Shown one piece after another: positions 9,339 through 19,200 of a stretch of 64,000 bases of DNA. Each line of letters begins with the position of its first letter. The first letter of the stretch is position 1. The notes beneath the pieces are model-generated. The model worked only from the letters and a program-made list of their open reading frames with translations. It did not search any database and was not told the origin of the DNA. The stretch lies in assembly GCF_020091585.1 (NCBI RefSeq), contig NZ_CP083582.1:6272536-6336535 (forward strand), in the 5' to 3' direction. The translations under genes and the position numbers were made by a program. Source of the DNA: Kovacikia minuta CCNUW1 (GTDB lineage Bacteria > Cyanobacteriota > Cyanobacteriia > Leptolyngbyales > Leptolyngbyaceae).

Positions 9339-10737
9339 TTACTGAACCATCAAACTATATTTGCCTTCTGCACCTGGTTTCTGCGTCATGACCGCTACTT
9401 TATAGGAGCCAGCACGGGGTAAGGTGATCCACAGAGAGGCACTGTCTTTATCGTGGGCAGATCCCCGACTTTCATCAATCACTTTCCCATCCGCATTCAG
9501 CAGCACCAGATAGGGCGCAAAGTCAGGACTGTAGGTAACAATCTTAATGGTCTGGTTTGCTTTTGCCTGAAAATCGTAATCCTGGTATAAAGCACCATTT
9601 TTGAGTTTACGGTTTCCAGTCGCAAGCTCCCCATGCCGTAACAAGATCAAGGGGGTAACGCTGACAGTGTAAGCTCCTTTTTGCTTCTCGGCGCGAGAGT
9701 TTGCAATTAACCGATAGGTGCCATTGGCAGGTAATTGTTGGGCAATTGCTGCGTAGTCATCATTGGGTGTGTTTTCGTCGATCGCGATTTTCTTGCCATC
9801 CGGTCCCAGCAGCATCAGAAAGGGAGCGAACGCTTTGCTGTCCATCCGAATCATAACGGATTGACCCGCTTTGCCCTCAAACTGATAGGTATCAAAGTAA
9901 CTCGCCGTGGTTACAGGCAACCCGATCGCTCTGGGTTAACTTACCCGATGTTTTGGAGCCGTTGACCGCGATCGCCACAATCTCCTCTTTTTGGGCTGCC
10001 TTAGCGGCAACAGAAGTTGTCCGTCCCTGTTTGTAATCGTCCAAAAATACCTGGACTTGATCGAGGGCAATTGAGAATGAGATCGCTTGCGTATGCCTGC
10101 GAATGAAGGTGTTAACCCCAATTAACGCCCCCTCATCATTCAACAATGGACCTCCTGAATTGCCTGGATTCAGCGGAACGCTGGATTGGATCAAGTTTCG
10201 AGCTGGATGCAGTTTGCTCACGATTCCCTGGGTTAAAGAACCGCTCATTTCCTCACCCAAAGGACTGCCGATCGCAAACACGGGCTGCCCCGGACGAACC
10301 GAATTGCCAGGGGCAAATGAAATCGAAGGCAGGTTAGTTTGATTGCGAATTTGGACCAATGCCAGGTCAACGCAGTCCTGACCCAGCGCAATGACATCTG
10401 CCTTTGCCTTTTTGCCATCTTTGAGCACAACCGTCACTGTGCGCTCTCCCCGCACCACGTGAGCATTGGTCAATACCAGTCCGTTTGGTTGAATGATAAT
10501 TCCACTCCCCCCACCCTCAGATGTTTGAATCGAAACCACCGCAGGACCAGCCTTTTCGATGACTTTCTCCCCAATCGATTTGGTTGTTGCCGAGGCAGAG
10601 TTGAGGTAAACTCCATTGGGAGTAGTTGCAACCAGTTCGTTCAGGCTGGCAGTGGCGATCGCCGCACTCGTTATCACCATTCCCGATACTATCCAACGAA
10701 CCAACTGAGAGCCTGTTTTGCAGTATTGGCGTGCCAT
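9339..10737 (-). pseudogene. Trypsin-like serine protease (S1C/Deg-like) with PPC-type C-terminus, frameshifted
   Basis: Secreted serine protease. The start at 10737 (MARQYCKTG) has AAGGAAGG upstream and is followed by a signal-anchor segment. The trypsin fold has the full triad: His in LTNAHVV, Asp in DCVDLALVQ, Ser in PGNSGGPL. There is no PDZ domain. Two repeats of about 85 residues follow instead (YFDTYQFEGKAGQSVMIRM and YQDYDFQAKANQTIKIV), of the bacterial pre-peptidase C-terminal type. The frame breaks near 9919-9923: one frame reads ...LTQSDRVACNHG and stops, the other continues LPVTTASYFDTY. Adding one base restores ...SDRVLPVTTASYF. It is either a one-base deletion or a sequencing error. 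It belongs to the minus-strand cluster with the DUF928 and CHASE2 genes. Confidence 0.82.
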
Positions 10738-10876
10738 AGGATAAACCTTCCTTTTGAATAGAAATGAGGATGAAGTTTTGAACAAACGGATGTTGCAGAG
10801 CTGCCTTGCAGCCCTTTGTCAGCTTTCTTTTGAGTCGGTAGAAGCTTGAGGGAAACTAGGTTTTAAGTTACAGCAT

Positions 10877-10914
10877 GTGGCAGGTGGCAGGTGGCAGGTG
10901 GCAGGTGGCAGGTG
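10877..10914. repeat. Heptamer tandem repeat (GTGGCAG)n
   Basis: Five tandem 7-bp units (GTGGCAG) in the 438-bp spacer between the protease and DUF928 genes. A second heptamer run, (GTGCTGA)n, is at 11099-11121. I see no gene in this spacer. Confidence 0.8.
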
Positions 10915-11175
10915 TCGCGCCTGTTTATGCTGTTAACTTGGTTCGCTTAATTGTTAGAGTAAGACGAACATCTCATTCAGCGCATCTACGCTTTCGGTCA
11001 ACTGCGTCGCTTGAATCAGAGAAACCGATCGCATAAAACCGACAAGGGAGAGTGGGGGGAGTGATGAATGATGAATGATGCATTTTGAATTGAATTTGAG
11101 TGCTGAGTGCTGAGTGCTGAGTGGTGCCTTCTGCCCCCTGCCTTTCCTGGCGCGTCTTCTCTACTCCCAACTCTC

Positions 11176-12012
11176 TTATTTCGCGATCGGCTCGGAAGCG
11201 GTTGTCTGCAATCCACCTCCTTCTAACAGCCTGCTCCATGCCTCCTGAAGCGTGGAATCAATTGGATTGGCTCGTCGTAGCTCTCCCAGGGTTGTTAGAG
11301 CGTCAAACCAGATCCCATTTTCGGCATAGAGCCTGACTTGCTCCTGAGGAGAGGCTGTTTCTATCTGCTGCTTCACAGCAGGAGCGAGGGCAACTCGCTG
11401 AATCAAACCTGTCACCTGCTCAGCCCGATCGCTATCGGTTGAGTCATTGCATATGACACTGAAAGACCAGGTGTACCATTGGTCGATCTTTAAAGCAGGA
11501 AAGTTGGGTGGCATCTGTACCCCAATCACACCAGGCTTTTCGGGTAAATTCACCTTGGTTCGGTAAGGAGTCGTTCTGTCACCCTCTTCCACGTTCAGTG
11601 TGAATTCAACCGTTTTGACGGTTAAAACATCCAGACGGGTGTAAGGCACATAAAACCACAATGTTGGATGGTCTGAACTGGTTTGACCAGAGGGTGCTTT
11701 GACAGACACATTTGAATTTTGTGGAACATCAATTTCAGGTGCTAGGGCAACCACTTGACGATCGCTGGCAGAATTGGGTTGGCAACTGCCACCCCTACGC
11801 CCGCCGAGTCTGGTTCCCCTGGGTGGCGCACCTCCACCCGGTACATATCGGATGGTACCTACTCGACCAGGCTTAGGGCTGGGGCCTCCCCCAGATTTGT
11901 AATCTTTAGTTTGAAAAGGGGAATCTGCGATCGCCTGGGGCAAATTCACGCTATCAAGAAGGATCAACGCAACCGCTGCCCATAGCATGGTTGAGCGAGA
12001 AACTCGTTTCAT
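11176..12012 (-). CDS. DUF928 domain-containing exported protein
   Basis: A 278-residue protein of the cyanobacterial DUF928 family. The N-terminus is a signal peptide (AAVALILLDSVNLPQAIADSP). The family core is visible as GTRLGGRRGGSCQPN, then ALAPEIDVPQNSNVSVKAP and DHPTLWFYVPYTRL, followed by a beta-rich section with TPYRTKVNLPEKPGVIGVQMP and a helical tail (LYAENGIWFDALTTLGELRRANP). Molecular function is unknown. DUF928 genes are recurrent neighbours of CHAT and CHASE2 genes in cyanobacteria, so it is probably a periplasmic partner in that system. The start ATG 12012 is followed directly by the basic MKRVSRS. Confidence 0.88.
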   Translation of the reverse strand: MKRVSRSTMLWAAVALILLDSVNLPQAIADSPFQTKDYKSGGGPSPKPGRVGTIRYVPGGGAPPRGTRLGGRRGGSCQPNSASDRQVVALAPEIDVPQNSNVSVKAPSGQTSSDHPTLWFYVPYTRLDVLTVKTVEFTLNVEEGDRTTPYRTKVNLPEKPGVIGVQMPPNFPALKIDQWYTWSFSVICNDSTDSDRAEQVTGLIQRVALAPAVKQQIETASPQEQVRLYAENGIWFDALTTLGELRRANPIDSTLQEAWSRLLEGGGLQTTASEPIAK

Positions 12013-12276
12013 GGTTCACCTGCTGTAGTTAGAAAATGGGGTGTCGGGTGTTGGGGAGATTTTCAGGCTTGAGAATGGCGAGATCAACTTGAAGATTGAC
12101 ACCAATTTAAACGCGTATCAGTGCAGATGGCTTCCTGAAAAGCTTGTCAACTGAAGCATTCTAAAAATTTGCAATCTCAAAGGGAATGACTTGATTTACT
12201 AAAGACTATAGAAAAATCGGGTTGCCGTTGCTATGTCGAAACAAACCACCCTATTTACCGAAAAGCGCGATCGGCT

Positions 12277-14199
12277 TTACCAGAACCAGAACCGCGTGGC
12301 AGACCAGGTCAACTCACAGACCGTCCCCTGTGGGTCGTTGGGATAGCGGCGAAACTTACCCCCCAGCATTTTTGCCAGTTTCTTTGCCTGTTGGGTGCCG
12401 AAGCCTGAAGCGGCTTTGCCAGGAGGTTGATTGAAAATCAGTTGAGGATTGCTGCTGCCATTATCTGCGACTCGAATCACCTGTTGCTTTCCTTCCTGGG
12501 TGCAGATAACGTTCAGGCGGGTAACGTTGCTGGCATGTCTGCCCACATTACACAATGCTTCTTCTAAAAACTGGCACAGCCGCTGTTTTTGTTCTAAGTT
12601 GAGGCGACGGGTATTGAGTGGTTCAAATTTGACGACGGTGAATTTGATCGTTTTGAAGCCAGGAAAATCTCGCTCCATTGTGTTGCGATAAACCTCGTGC
12701 AGAATCTCGTGGAGGGGAGCCTGGAAATCAACATGTAGCGTGGCGTTGACGTGTAAACGGTTTCCCTGATTTATTCCTTCCTGGCGCATCATTTCGTAGA
12801 CTGCCCGCAGTTCTTGATTCAGATGGTGTAAATCCATCAAGTTGGGCAGATCCTTGATCTCAGCATCTTTCAACATCCCGGCAAGGGTTTGCAAGGGACC
12901 GTTGTGAATGGTGTTAAACGTTCGTTCAATGACAAGTTGACGTTCTTTCAATCGATTTCTAAGATCCTGCTCGTAGTGGTAAATGGCGATCGCCGCTGGA
13001 CCTGCCCCATTTAACAGCAAAACCAGCAACGCTGGCACCACAGGCACCCACCAGCCCGCCAGCAGGAGCAGGTAACATCCAGCCATTAAGCCCGCACTGA
13101 TCAGAATCAGCAAGCCTAAACTTTTCCAGACCGATCGCCGCCAGGCTCCCAAACTAATTCCAATCAGACCCCACCCAATGATCCACAGGTACTCCCAACC
13201 ATCGGACCAAACCTGAATCAGGGGACGGCCATCCAGCGCCGCGCTGACAATTTGGCTGGTTGCATGGGCATGCATATCGACCCCATAGACCAGCCCTGCT
13301 CTGGCAGTGGGAGTAGCGTCTGAGGTTACTTCATCCTTGGCGCTCCTGGCTCTGACGCCAACCAGAACGATGCGATCGCGAATCCAGTCTGGATCAATCC
13401 TGCCCGCCATCATCTGCCGGAAGCTGAGAATGCGAAATGGATGCAGCCCGCTGCGAACATTCAACAGCGTCTGCACGCCCCCTGCATCCTCACCCACATA
13501 ACTCCCCGTATTGGGCTGAAAGCGTGGCAGTTCAGCTATTCCAAACCGCATTGCTTGAAGATCATCAATCCCGTTGTCTAGCGGCAGATGCTTCCTTGCC
13601 AGATACCGTTCGGCTAAACGAATTGCTAACGAAAATCGAAATTCGTTTTGGGCATTGGGTGTACCCAACAAAATGCGACGTTGCCGATAATCAATCGGAT
13701 CGACAACCACATCTGCAAAGCCGACCTGTTCAGCGGGTAGCTCTGGGGGAGCCTTAAAGGTTGTGCCCTCCTCAGAAGGCACGGATTGCTCTACTCCAAT
13801 CAAATTTTTGCTAGAACGATACACTGCCACCAGATCCGCATGCCCTGGCTCGTAGGGCACATCCCGGACTAAATCCAGCCCGATCGCCACAGGCTGGTAG
13901 GTCTGGATTTTTTTTACCAGGGCTGCCAGGTCGCGATCGGGAATTGGATATCTGCCCACCTGTTGAATGTCCTGATCATCAATGCTGATGATCACAATTC
14001 GCTCATCGATCGGTTCCGGCGGGCGAAGACGCAGAAAGGTATCGAAGGCCTGTAATTCCCAAACTTGCAGCAATCCCGTGAGGCGGGCAAGCACAACCGT
14101 GGTTGTTACCGCAAGTCCCGGTATTAAACCAACTCGCCACACAGAGGCTTCTGATTTGATCGTTTTCCAGAAGTTGAGTTTCACAGTTTTGTTGTGCAA
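12277..14199 (-). CDS. CHASE2-domain sensor histidine kinase (NarL/DesK-type)
   Basis: Membrane sensor kinase of 640 residues. An N-terminal transmembrane helix (VGLIPGLAVTTTVVLARL) is followed by an extracytoplasmic CHASE2 domain (about residues 45-325; FDTFLRLRPPEPIDERIVII, DQDIQQVGRYPIPDRDLAAL). Three hydrophobic segments follow at about 330-410. The cytoplasmic part has a HisKA_3-like helix with the candidate phospho-acceptor in NTIHNGPLQTL (about residue 442) and a HATPase_c domain with EEALCNVGRHAS (N box), RVADNGS and GFGTQQAKKLAKMLGG (G boxes). The response regulator gene 119 bp upstream on the same strand is the likely partner. The CHASE2 ligand is unknown. Confidence 0.9.
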   Translation of the reverse strand: MHNKTVKLNFWKTIKSEASVWRVGLIPGLAVTTTVVLARLTGLLQVWELQAFDTFLRLRPPEPIDERIVIISIDDQDIQQVGRYPIPDRDLAALVKKIQTYQPVAIGLDLVRDVPYEPGHADLVAVYRSSKNLIGVEQSVPSEEGTTFKAPPELPAEQVGFADVVVDPIDYRQRRILLGTPNAQNEFRFSLAIRLAERYLARKHLPLDNGIDDLQAMRFGIAELPRFQPNTGSYVGEDAGGVQTLLNVRSGLHPFRILSFRQMMAGRIDPDWIRDRIVLVGVRARSAKDEVTSDATPTARAGLVYGVDMHAHATSQIVSAALDGRPLIQVWSDGWEYLWIIGWGLIGISLGAWRRSVWKSLGLLILISAGLMAGCYLLLLAGWWVPVVPALLVLLLNGAGPAAIAIYHYEQDLRNRLKERQLVIERTFNTIHNGPLQTLAGMLKDAEIKDLPNLMDLHHLNQELRAVYEMMRQEGINQGNRLHVNATLHVDFQAPLHEILHEVYRNTMERDFPGFKTIKFTVVKFEPLNTRRLNLEQKQRLCQFLEEALCNVGRHASNVTRLNVICTQEGKQQVIRVADNGSSNPQLIFNQPPGKAASGFGTQQAKKLAKMLGGKFRRYPNDPQGTVCELTWSATRFWFW

Positions 14200-14318
14200 G
14201 AAGGCAGAAGGCGCGGGCAGAAGGACAGGCGGCGGCGGGGATGAGGGGATGAGGAGGTGAGGGGGTGAAATATAAGCTTTATCCTTTATCTAACACCTGA
14301 CACCTGACACCTGCTTAA

Positions 14319-14987
14319 TCAATCAACCCCTCTGCCCGCGCCTGCATCACGGTCTGCATCCGGGATGTTTTTGCCCGCATCTGGGTAGACCCCTAGGGCA
14401 TCCTGAATCTTTGTCCAGTAGTGGCGCACGGTTCGTTCTGACACATTCATCCGTTTGGCGATCGCATTATCCTGGAGTTCTTCGTAGGACGCCAGCTTCA
14501 GCACCTCCAGCCATTCGGGTTTCACCTCTAGCCCCTTGCGCATTTCTTTGGGGGTGCAGGTTTGGCCAGCCAGTGACAGGTCAACCATTTTCAGCATGTC
14601 CTGCATGCGCAAACTCTTATCGGCAACGGTAAACCCCCCTTGATGATCGTCAATGGCTGGTTTTAGCCGCACTAATGCCCGCACATGGGCACTCTGAACC
14701 ACAATGTTGAGCGTGGGATGGTGCTGCATCAATTTTCTTAGAAGTTGAATGCCTGTTTCAGTCCGGGCTGTTTCTCCGGTTTCATCTGGCATGGAAAGAT
14801 CAACTACAACCAGATCGGGCTGCATCTGCTCGATTTGACTGGGTGCAGCCTGGGCAGTCTGGGCAGTCTGAATCTCCGCATCGGGATAGGACTGTTTCAG
14901 CACACTGAGTGTTCCACCCAAAACTAATTCGTGGTCATCAATGATCAACAACTTTTGTTTGGTTTGTTGGGGGATGGGTTGGGGCAT
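14319..14987 (-). CDS. NarL/LuxR-family response regulator
   Basis: Two-domain regulator. The receiver has the acidic pair in LLIIDDHELV, the phospho-acceptor Asp in DLVVVDLSMPDETGE and the conserved Lys in TVADKSLR. The C-terminal helix-turn-helix is in YEELQDNAIAKRMNVSERTV followed by RHYWTKIQDALGV. Start ATG 14987 is preferred over an earlier ATG at 15038 because GAGGAAG lies just upstream and the receiver starts soon after; the earlier start would overlap the gene before it by 35 bp. It lies between a kinase-like gene and the CHASE2 kinase, all on the minus strand, and probably controls the surrounding locus. Confidence 0.88.
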   Translation of the reverse strand: MPQPIPQQTKQKLLIIDDHELVLGGTLSVLKQSYPDAEIQTAQTAQAAPSQIEQMQPDLVVVDLSMPDETGETARTETGIQLLRKLMQHHPTLNIVVQSAHVRALVRLKPAIDDHQGGFTVADKSLRMQDMLKMVDLSLAGQTCTPKEMRKGLEVKPEWLEVLKLASYEELQDNAIAKRMNVSERTVRHYWTKIQDALGVYPDAGKNIPDADRDAGAGRGVD

Positions 14988-15003
14988 TTTGGCTTCCTCA
15001 AAG

Positions 15004-15726
15004 TTAGAGTTTGGCACTGGGTTTGGACGGTTGGGCAAACGGGCACCGCCACCGAAAGTATCCGGTTAGCGTGCGATCGGTGTAACGGTAAAAACACTCC
15101 CCAGCAGTTAGAAATTGAAAGGCTCGGCTGAGATAGCGCAATTCTGTAGCACGGTTGGAGGCGGTCAGGATGGCGGGCGCTAAATCAGAGAACTGCACTT
15201 TAATTTCACCCAGGTTTCCCTGTAAGCCTAAGCTAACCGTAATCGAAGTAGGCTGTTCAGGAGAAGACTGGGCAATTCTCAGCAATTCATGCAGCGATGT
15301 TAGAATCACCTGGCTAGATTCGTAGGACTCAATTCTCCACTGGGAAGGGAGATGGGTGATAATTGTCGAGGTTTGAAATTGCGATTGCCAGGACTCAAGC
15401 ATCGATTTCAGGGCAAGGGGAAGACTGTCTTCAATATAGGGAGGAGAGAGGCGATCGCTCAACCCTGCTAGGGAACGATGCAACCGCTCGATCGTCACCA
15501 ACCACTCTGGCTGTTGTTCTAAACTCTTATCTGCCGTTGTTGTCAGTAATATTTCTAAATTCCGCCTCAGAACAAAAGAATCTTGCAGCAACCCATCTCG
15601 AATTTTTTCTGCCTCCTGGCAGAGCTGCATCGATTGCCTGCGATACCACCACCTCAGCGCACGCTGCGACTCAAGGTAGGAGACAAGCAACCACAATAAA
15701 ATCAGGAGACAAGCGACTACAACCAC
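15004..15726 (-). CDS. Membrane-anchored histidine-kinase-like protein lacking the H-box His
   Basis: A 240-residue protein starting at GTG 15726 with one transmembrane helix (VACLLILLWLLVSYL). The following helix contains EKIRDGLLQDSFVLRRNLE, which matches the NarL-type kinase dimerisation helix (usually L-H-D-G-L-L-Q) except that Arg43 replaces the phospho-acceptor His. A second helix and a degraded ATPase-like region follow (SSQVILTSLHELLRIAQSS in the place of the N box, VQFSDLAP in the place of D-x-G), without G boxes. It is therefore probably a pseudokinase that modulates the CHASE2 kinase or the response regulator encoded next to it. Only 16 bp separate its stop from the regulator's start, so they are probably co-transcribed. 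Confidence 0.65.
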   Translation of the reverse strand: MVVVACLLILLWLLVSYLESQRALRWWYRRQSMQLCQEAEKIRDGLLQDSFVLRRNLEILLTTTADKSLEQQPEWLVTIERLHRSLAGLSDRLSPPYIEDSLPLALKSMLESWQSQFQTSTIITHLPSQWRIESYESSQVILTSLHELLRIAQSSPEQPTSITVSLGLQGNLGEIKVQFSDLAPAILTASNRATELRYLSRAFQFLTAGECFYRYTDRTLTGYFRWRCPFAQPSKPSAKL

Positions 15727-15855
15727 ATTGATTCAACGAGAGTGACAGGTTAACAGCAATTAGCGATTAGTTATTAGCCTTTTACTAACTGGTGACTGCT
15801 CCAGAGCATGACATGCTTGCTTTAGAGGATGTTTTAAAGGTGGCGATTGTCTTGG

Positions 15856-15928
15856 GTAAGGGCAAAGCATTCGGCAAGCAATCTCTCGAAAACAGCAGGG
15901 AATCCTCGCCCGCATGCTTTGCCCCTGC
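15856..15928. repeat. Dispersed palindromic repeat, family B
   Basis: Inverted arms GGGCAAAGCATTCGG and CCGCATGCTTTGCCC flank an AT-rich centre of about 40 bp. Related copies are at 44890-44965 and 52434-52507. Confidence 0.75.
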
Positions 15929-16025
15929 GGTCAACGATATCAACCGCGGCTTTTCAAACAACCTCCTACAGTCCTTAGGCTTTTAGTAAAGAAGATACGG
16001 GCTAAAAGCTTAATTTATACAATAC

Positions 16026-16181
16026 AGGCAGATTTTCAACAGCGTCCTTACGTTTTATGCCAAATGGATTGCCGAAAACTGTAAACAATCGGTGCCCGTT
16101 GAGGAGCGATGGGGAATGGGCATGCATCGCTTTGCCTATCCTACCTGGGACGCCGATACAGAAACCGGGTTTCTTCTGTGA
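16026..16181 (+). pseudogene. Short coding-like remnant of unknown origin
   Basis: An open stretch of 51 codons without a credible start, reading RQIFNSVLTFYAKWIAENC and then VPVEERWGMGMHRFAYPTWD. Its last codons (DADTETGFLL, stop) come from the A-type repeat, so the repeat probably truncated an older gene. I do not recognise the family. Confidence 0.3.
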
Positions 16182-16250
16182 GATGCCCCAGTTTCGTTGA
16201 ATATCCTCGCTAGAAACCCGGTTTCTCGAAATACTCTACCGCTGCTCTAG
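16151..16250. repeat. Dispersed palindromic repeat, family A
   Basis: About 100 bp with two near-palindromic cores, AGAAACCGGGTTTCT and AGAAACCCGGTTTCT, and outer arms (GATACAG...CTCTACCGCTGCTCTAG). It belongs to the family at 31711, 53742, 60055 and 63459, and inside the gene at 22139. Confidence 0.85.
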
Positions 16251-16291
16251 GGGGCTGGATGGTCAAAAATCACCTCAGCCCAGTGCCATTT

Positions 16292-19200
16292 CTAGATTGG
16301 CTCTCCTTCGTCGATCGCCCCCAAGGCTTGAAGCGTCACTTTCTGGGCTGCTGTCAAACCTGTTGCTTTTGTGATGGCGGTTCCTTCATAGGGACGGGGA
16401 CAACGTAAGGTTTTTAGGTAAATGCCTGTCTCAGGCTTCCAGATTTTGATGGTTTCATCCTGGCTACTGCTAAGAAGAACGCCATCATTTAAGTTCTGAG
16501 CTAGAGACCAGACCCAGTGTTGATGTTCCTGAAGCATCGCGGTGCAGTCGCCTGTTGCGATGTCCCAGATCCGGATCGTTTTATCGGCACTGCTGCTAAT
16601 CAAGCGATCGCCCTGAGCGTGGAATAGCAGCGATAAAACCTGGCTGGTGTGTCCTTCAAAGGTTCTGATGCATTGTCCGGTTGCCACATCCCAGAGGTTA
16701 ACGGTGCGATCGTCTCCACCCGTTGCAAGCAACCGGCTATCAGGGCTGAAAGCGACTGCCCAAACCCGGTTCAAGTGTGCTTTCAAGGTGTTGAGACATT
16801 GCCCTGTTTTGGGATTCCAGAGTTTAATCGTTTGTTCGTAGCCGCCGCTGACCAGCCAGTTTCCATTGGCACTGAAGGCAACAGATAAAACGGAACTGGT
16901 GTGTTCTTTGAGAGTATCTATGCAATCACCAGTGTTCACGTCCCATAGTTTGACGGTATGGTCATAACTGGCACTGGCAATTTGTTGGCTGCTGGGGTGA
17001 AACGCGATCGCCCAGACCCAACTGGTATGACCATGCAGGGTTCTGATGCATTGCCCAGCGTGGGGATTCCAGAGTCGAATCGTGCCATCGGGACTGGCGC
17101 TGGCAAGGATCTGGTCATCAGGGCTGAAGGCAACCGATAGCACCCGTCCGGTGTGCCCTCGGAGGCTACGAAAGGGAAGTTGGGGAGAGGGGTTAGCCAG
17201 AATTTGGGGGTTAAAATCCCACAGTTTGATCGTTTGATCTTCGTGCCCACTGGCAAGTAGATGATGGTTATGGCTGAGGGCGATCGCATAAATTGAGTTG
17301 CTGTGCCCTTGCAGCGTCTTGGTACATTGACCGGTTTGTTTATCCCAGAGGCGGGCGGTATAATCCTCACCGCCACTGGCAAGCACAGGCTGGCTGGGAT
17401 GAAAGGCAACAGACCAGACAAAATTAGTATGTTTTTGCAGCGTTTGCAGACATTGCTGGGAGGCAATACACCAGAGTTTTACCGTCTGGTCATAGCTACT
17501 GCTGGCAAAGGTTTTGCCATCGGCACTAAAGGCAAGGGAGGTCACTGGTTTGTGATGACCGCCCAACGTGGCAAGACAATCGCCGGTGGTAACATCCCAC
17601 AGTTTCACTGATTGGTCATAGCTGCCGCTAACCAGATTCTGTCCATCGGGGCTGAGGGCGATCGCTCTGACCCAATGGTGATGGCCTGTAAACGTCTGCA
17701 CACACTGACCCTTGTCAATATGCCAACGCCGGATCACGTTATCCTCCCCAGCACTGAAGAGGGTTTGGCGATCGGGATGGAACACCACGCTCCAGACACA
17801 GGCTGCATGGCCTTGTAGGGTCATTACACACTGCCCGCTTGCCACTCTCCACAGCCGGATGGTTTGGTCGCCACTGCTGCTGGCAAGCCACTGACCATCG
17901 GGGCTGAAAGCGACCGAGGTGACAATGCCACTGTGTCCTTCCAGTAATTTGAGGCACTGTCCAGTCTGACTATCCCAGAGGCGCACCTGATGATCCTGCC
18001 CACAACTGGCGAGAATGGGGTGCGCGGGACTGTAGGCAACACTCCATACCCAACTGTTATGTCCGGTGCAGTGGGCAAGTTGCTTCCCATTCGTCAAACT
18101 CCAGATTTGAATTCCGCCGTTGGTGTCGCTGGTTGCCAGGTGTTGTCCATCCGGGCTGAACGCAACCGAAGTGACTCCGCCAAAGGTAGAGGCAAAAGCA
18201 CAGTTGGCAAATTCAACCGCTGTAAAATTGACCTGATGCAAATTGACATCTTGCAGATAAGCCTGTTGGATACATAAACCGGAGAAATCATAACCCATCA
18301 AATTGGTTTCCAGTTGGCGGAACAGGTTCAGCAAGTTACCTGCACCGTAATTTGATTGCTGGCTATGGTGAGTTCTTAAATGCATCAGCAAACGGTTTAG
18401 TTTATGTTCCAGTTGCTTGGGAGAATTGAGTTGCGCCAACAAACGATCGATGAGCGGTTGCAAAATTACCCGCACCTGGCTGTCGCGGATGTAGTCTTTT
18501 ACCTGAGCTTTGATCAGTGCATGACTCAGAAATATCTGTGGCTGTTCGGCAACAATTTCATTTGCCATTTGTTCAATCAAAGATTCAGTCACAGATTCCA
18601 TCACCACAGGTTGTTGCGTAAATCCGATCGCGCTGCTTTCAATCAAGCTGCGCCAACGTAAAGATTCCAACACTGCCATCAGCTTTGATCTCGGTAGTTC
18701 TGTAACCAGATCTGCCTGAAGGTCTGCCAGGGTAACTGGCTCCCGATTGATCGCCAACCAGTTCATGACTGATTGTTCCAGCGTTGAAAGGCGATCGCAT
18801 TGTTGCCTGAGCAAGTTTCCCACGCCGTTGAAGGCAACCGTACCCTGTGCCAAAAATTGAGCAACGTCGCCTGCAAACAAATCTTGAATTGAGGTGGCTG
18901 CCATCTTCAGTGCCAGCGGATTTCCCCGGTAGTGGGCAATCAATTGTTCCAGATCTTCTCCGGCACCCTGTAACCCTTTGGCATCTAGAATATGATGTCC
19001 TGCCACCACATCTAACCCGGCAAGGGGTAAGGTCCGAACAGGCAGCCGATCGCCCTCCAGGGTGCCGACTTCCTGAGGTTTTTCCCGGCTGGTCAAAAGC
19101 AGGCAACTTTGATGGGCAATTTCACCCACGCGCTGCAACAGTTCACCATACATCTCGTAGCCTTCTCGATAGGTTCCAGCCTGTTTACCGCCCTGTAATA

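Larger units (their letters stand above)
15727..16291. other. Spacer with two dispersed repeats and a coding-like remnant
   Basis: No intact gene is seen. The spacer holds a B-type palindromic repeat (15856-15928), a short coding-like stretch (16026-16181) and an A-type palindromic repeat (16151-16250). Confidence 0.7.

Noticed and set aside
10973-11239. 88-codon minus-strand frame upstream of the protease
   Set aside because: It overlaps the DUF928 3' end and heptamer repeats. Its content (THQHSALSTQ) is translated repeat.
15792-15986. 64-codon plus-strand frame in the spacer before the STAND gene
   Set aside because: It covers a B-type repeat and has no homology or ribosome-binding site.
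16292-18300. Tandem DNA repeats in the WD40 region as a possible CRISPR-like array
   Set aside because: The period of about 126 bp is the WD40 protein repeat. There are no short identical repeats with unique spacers.
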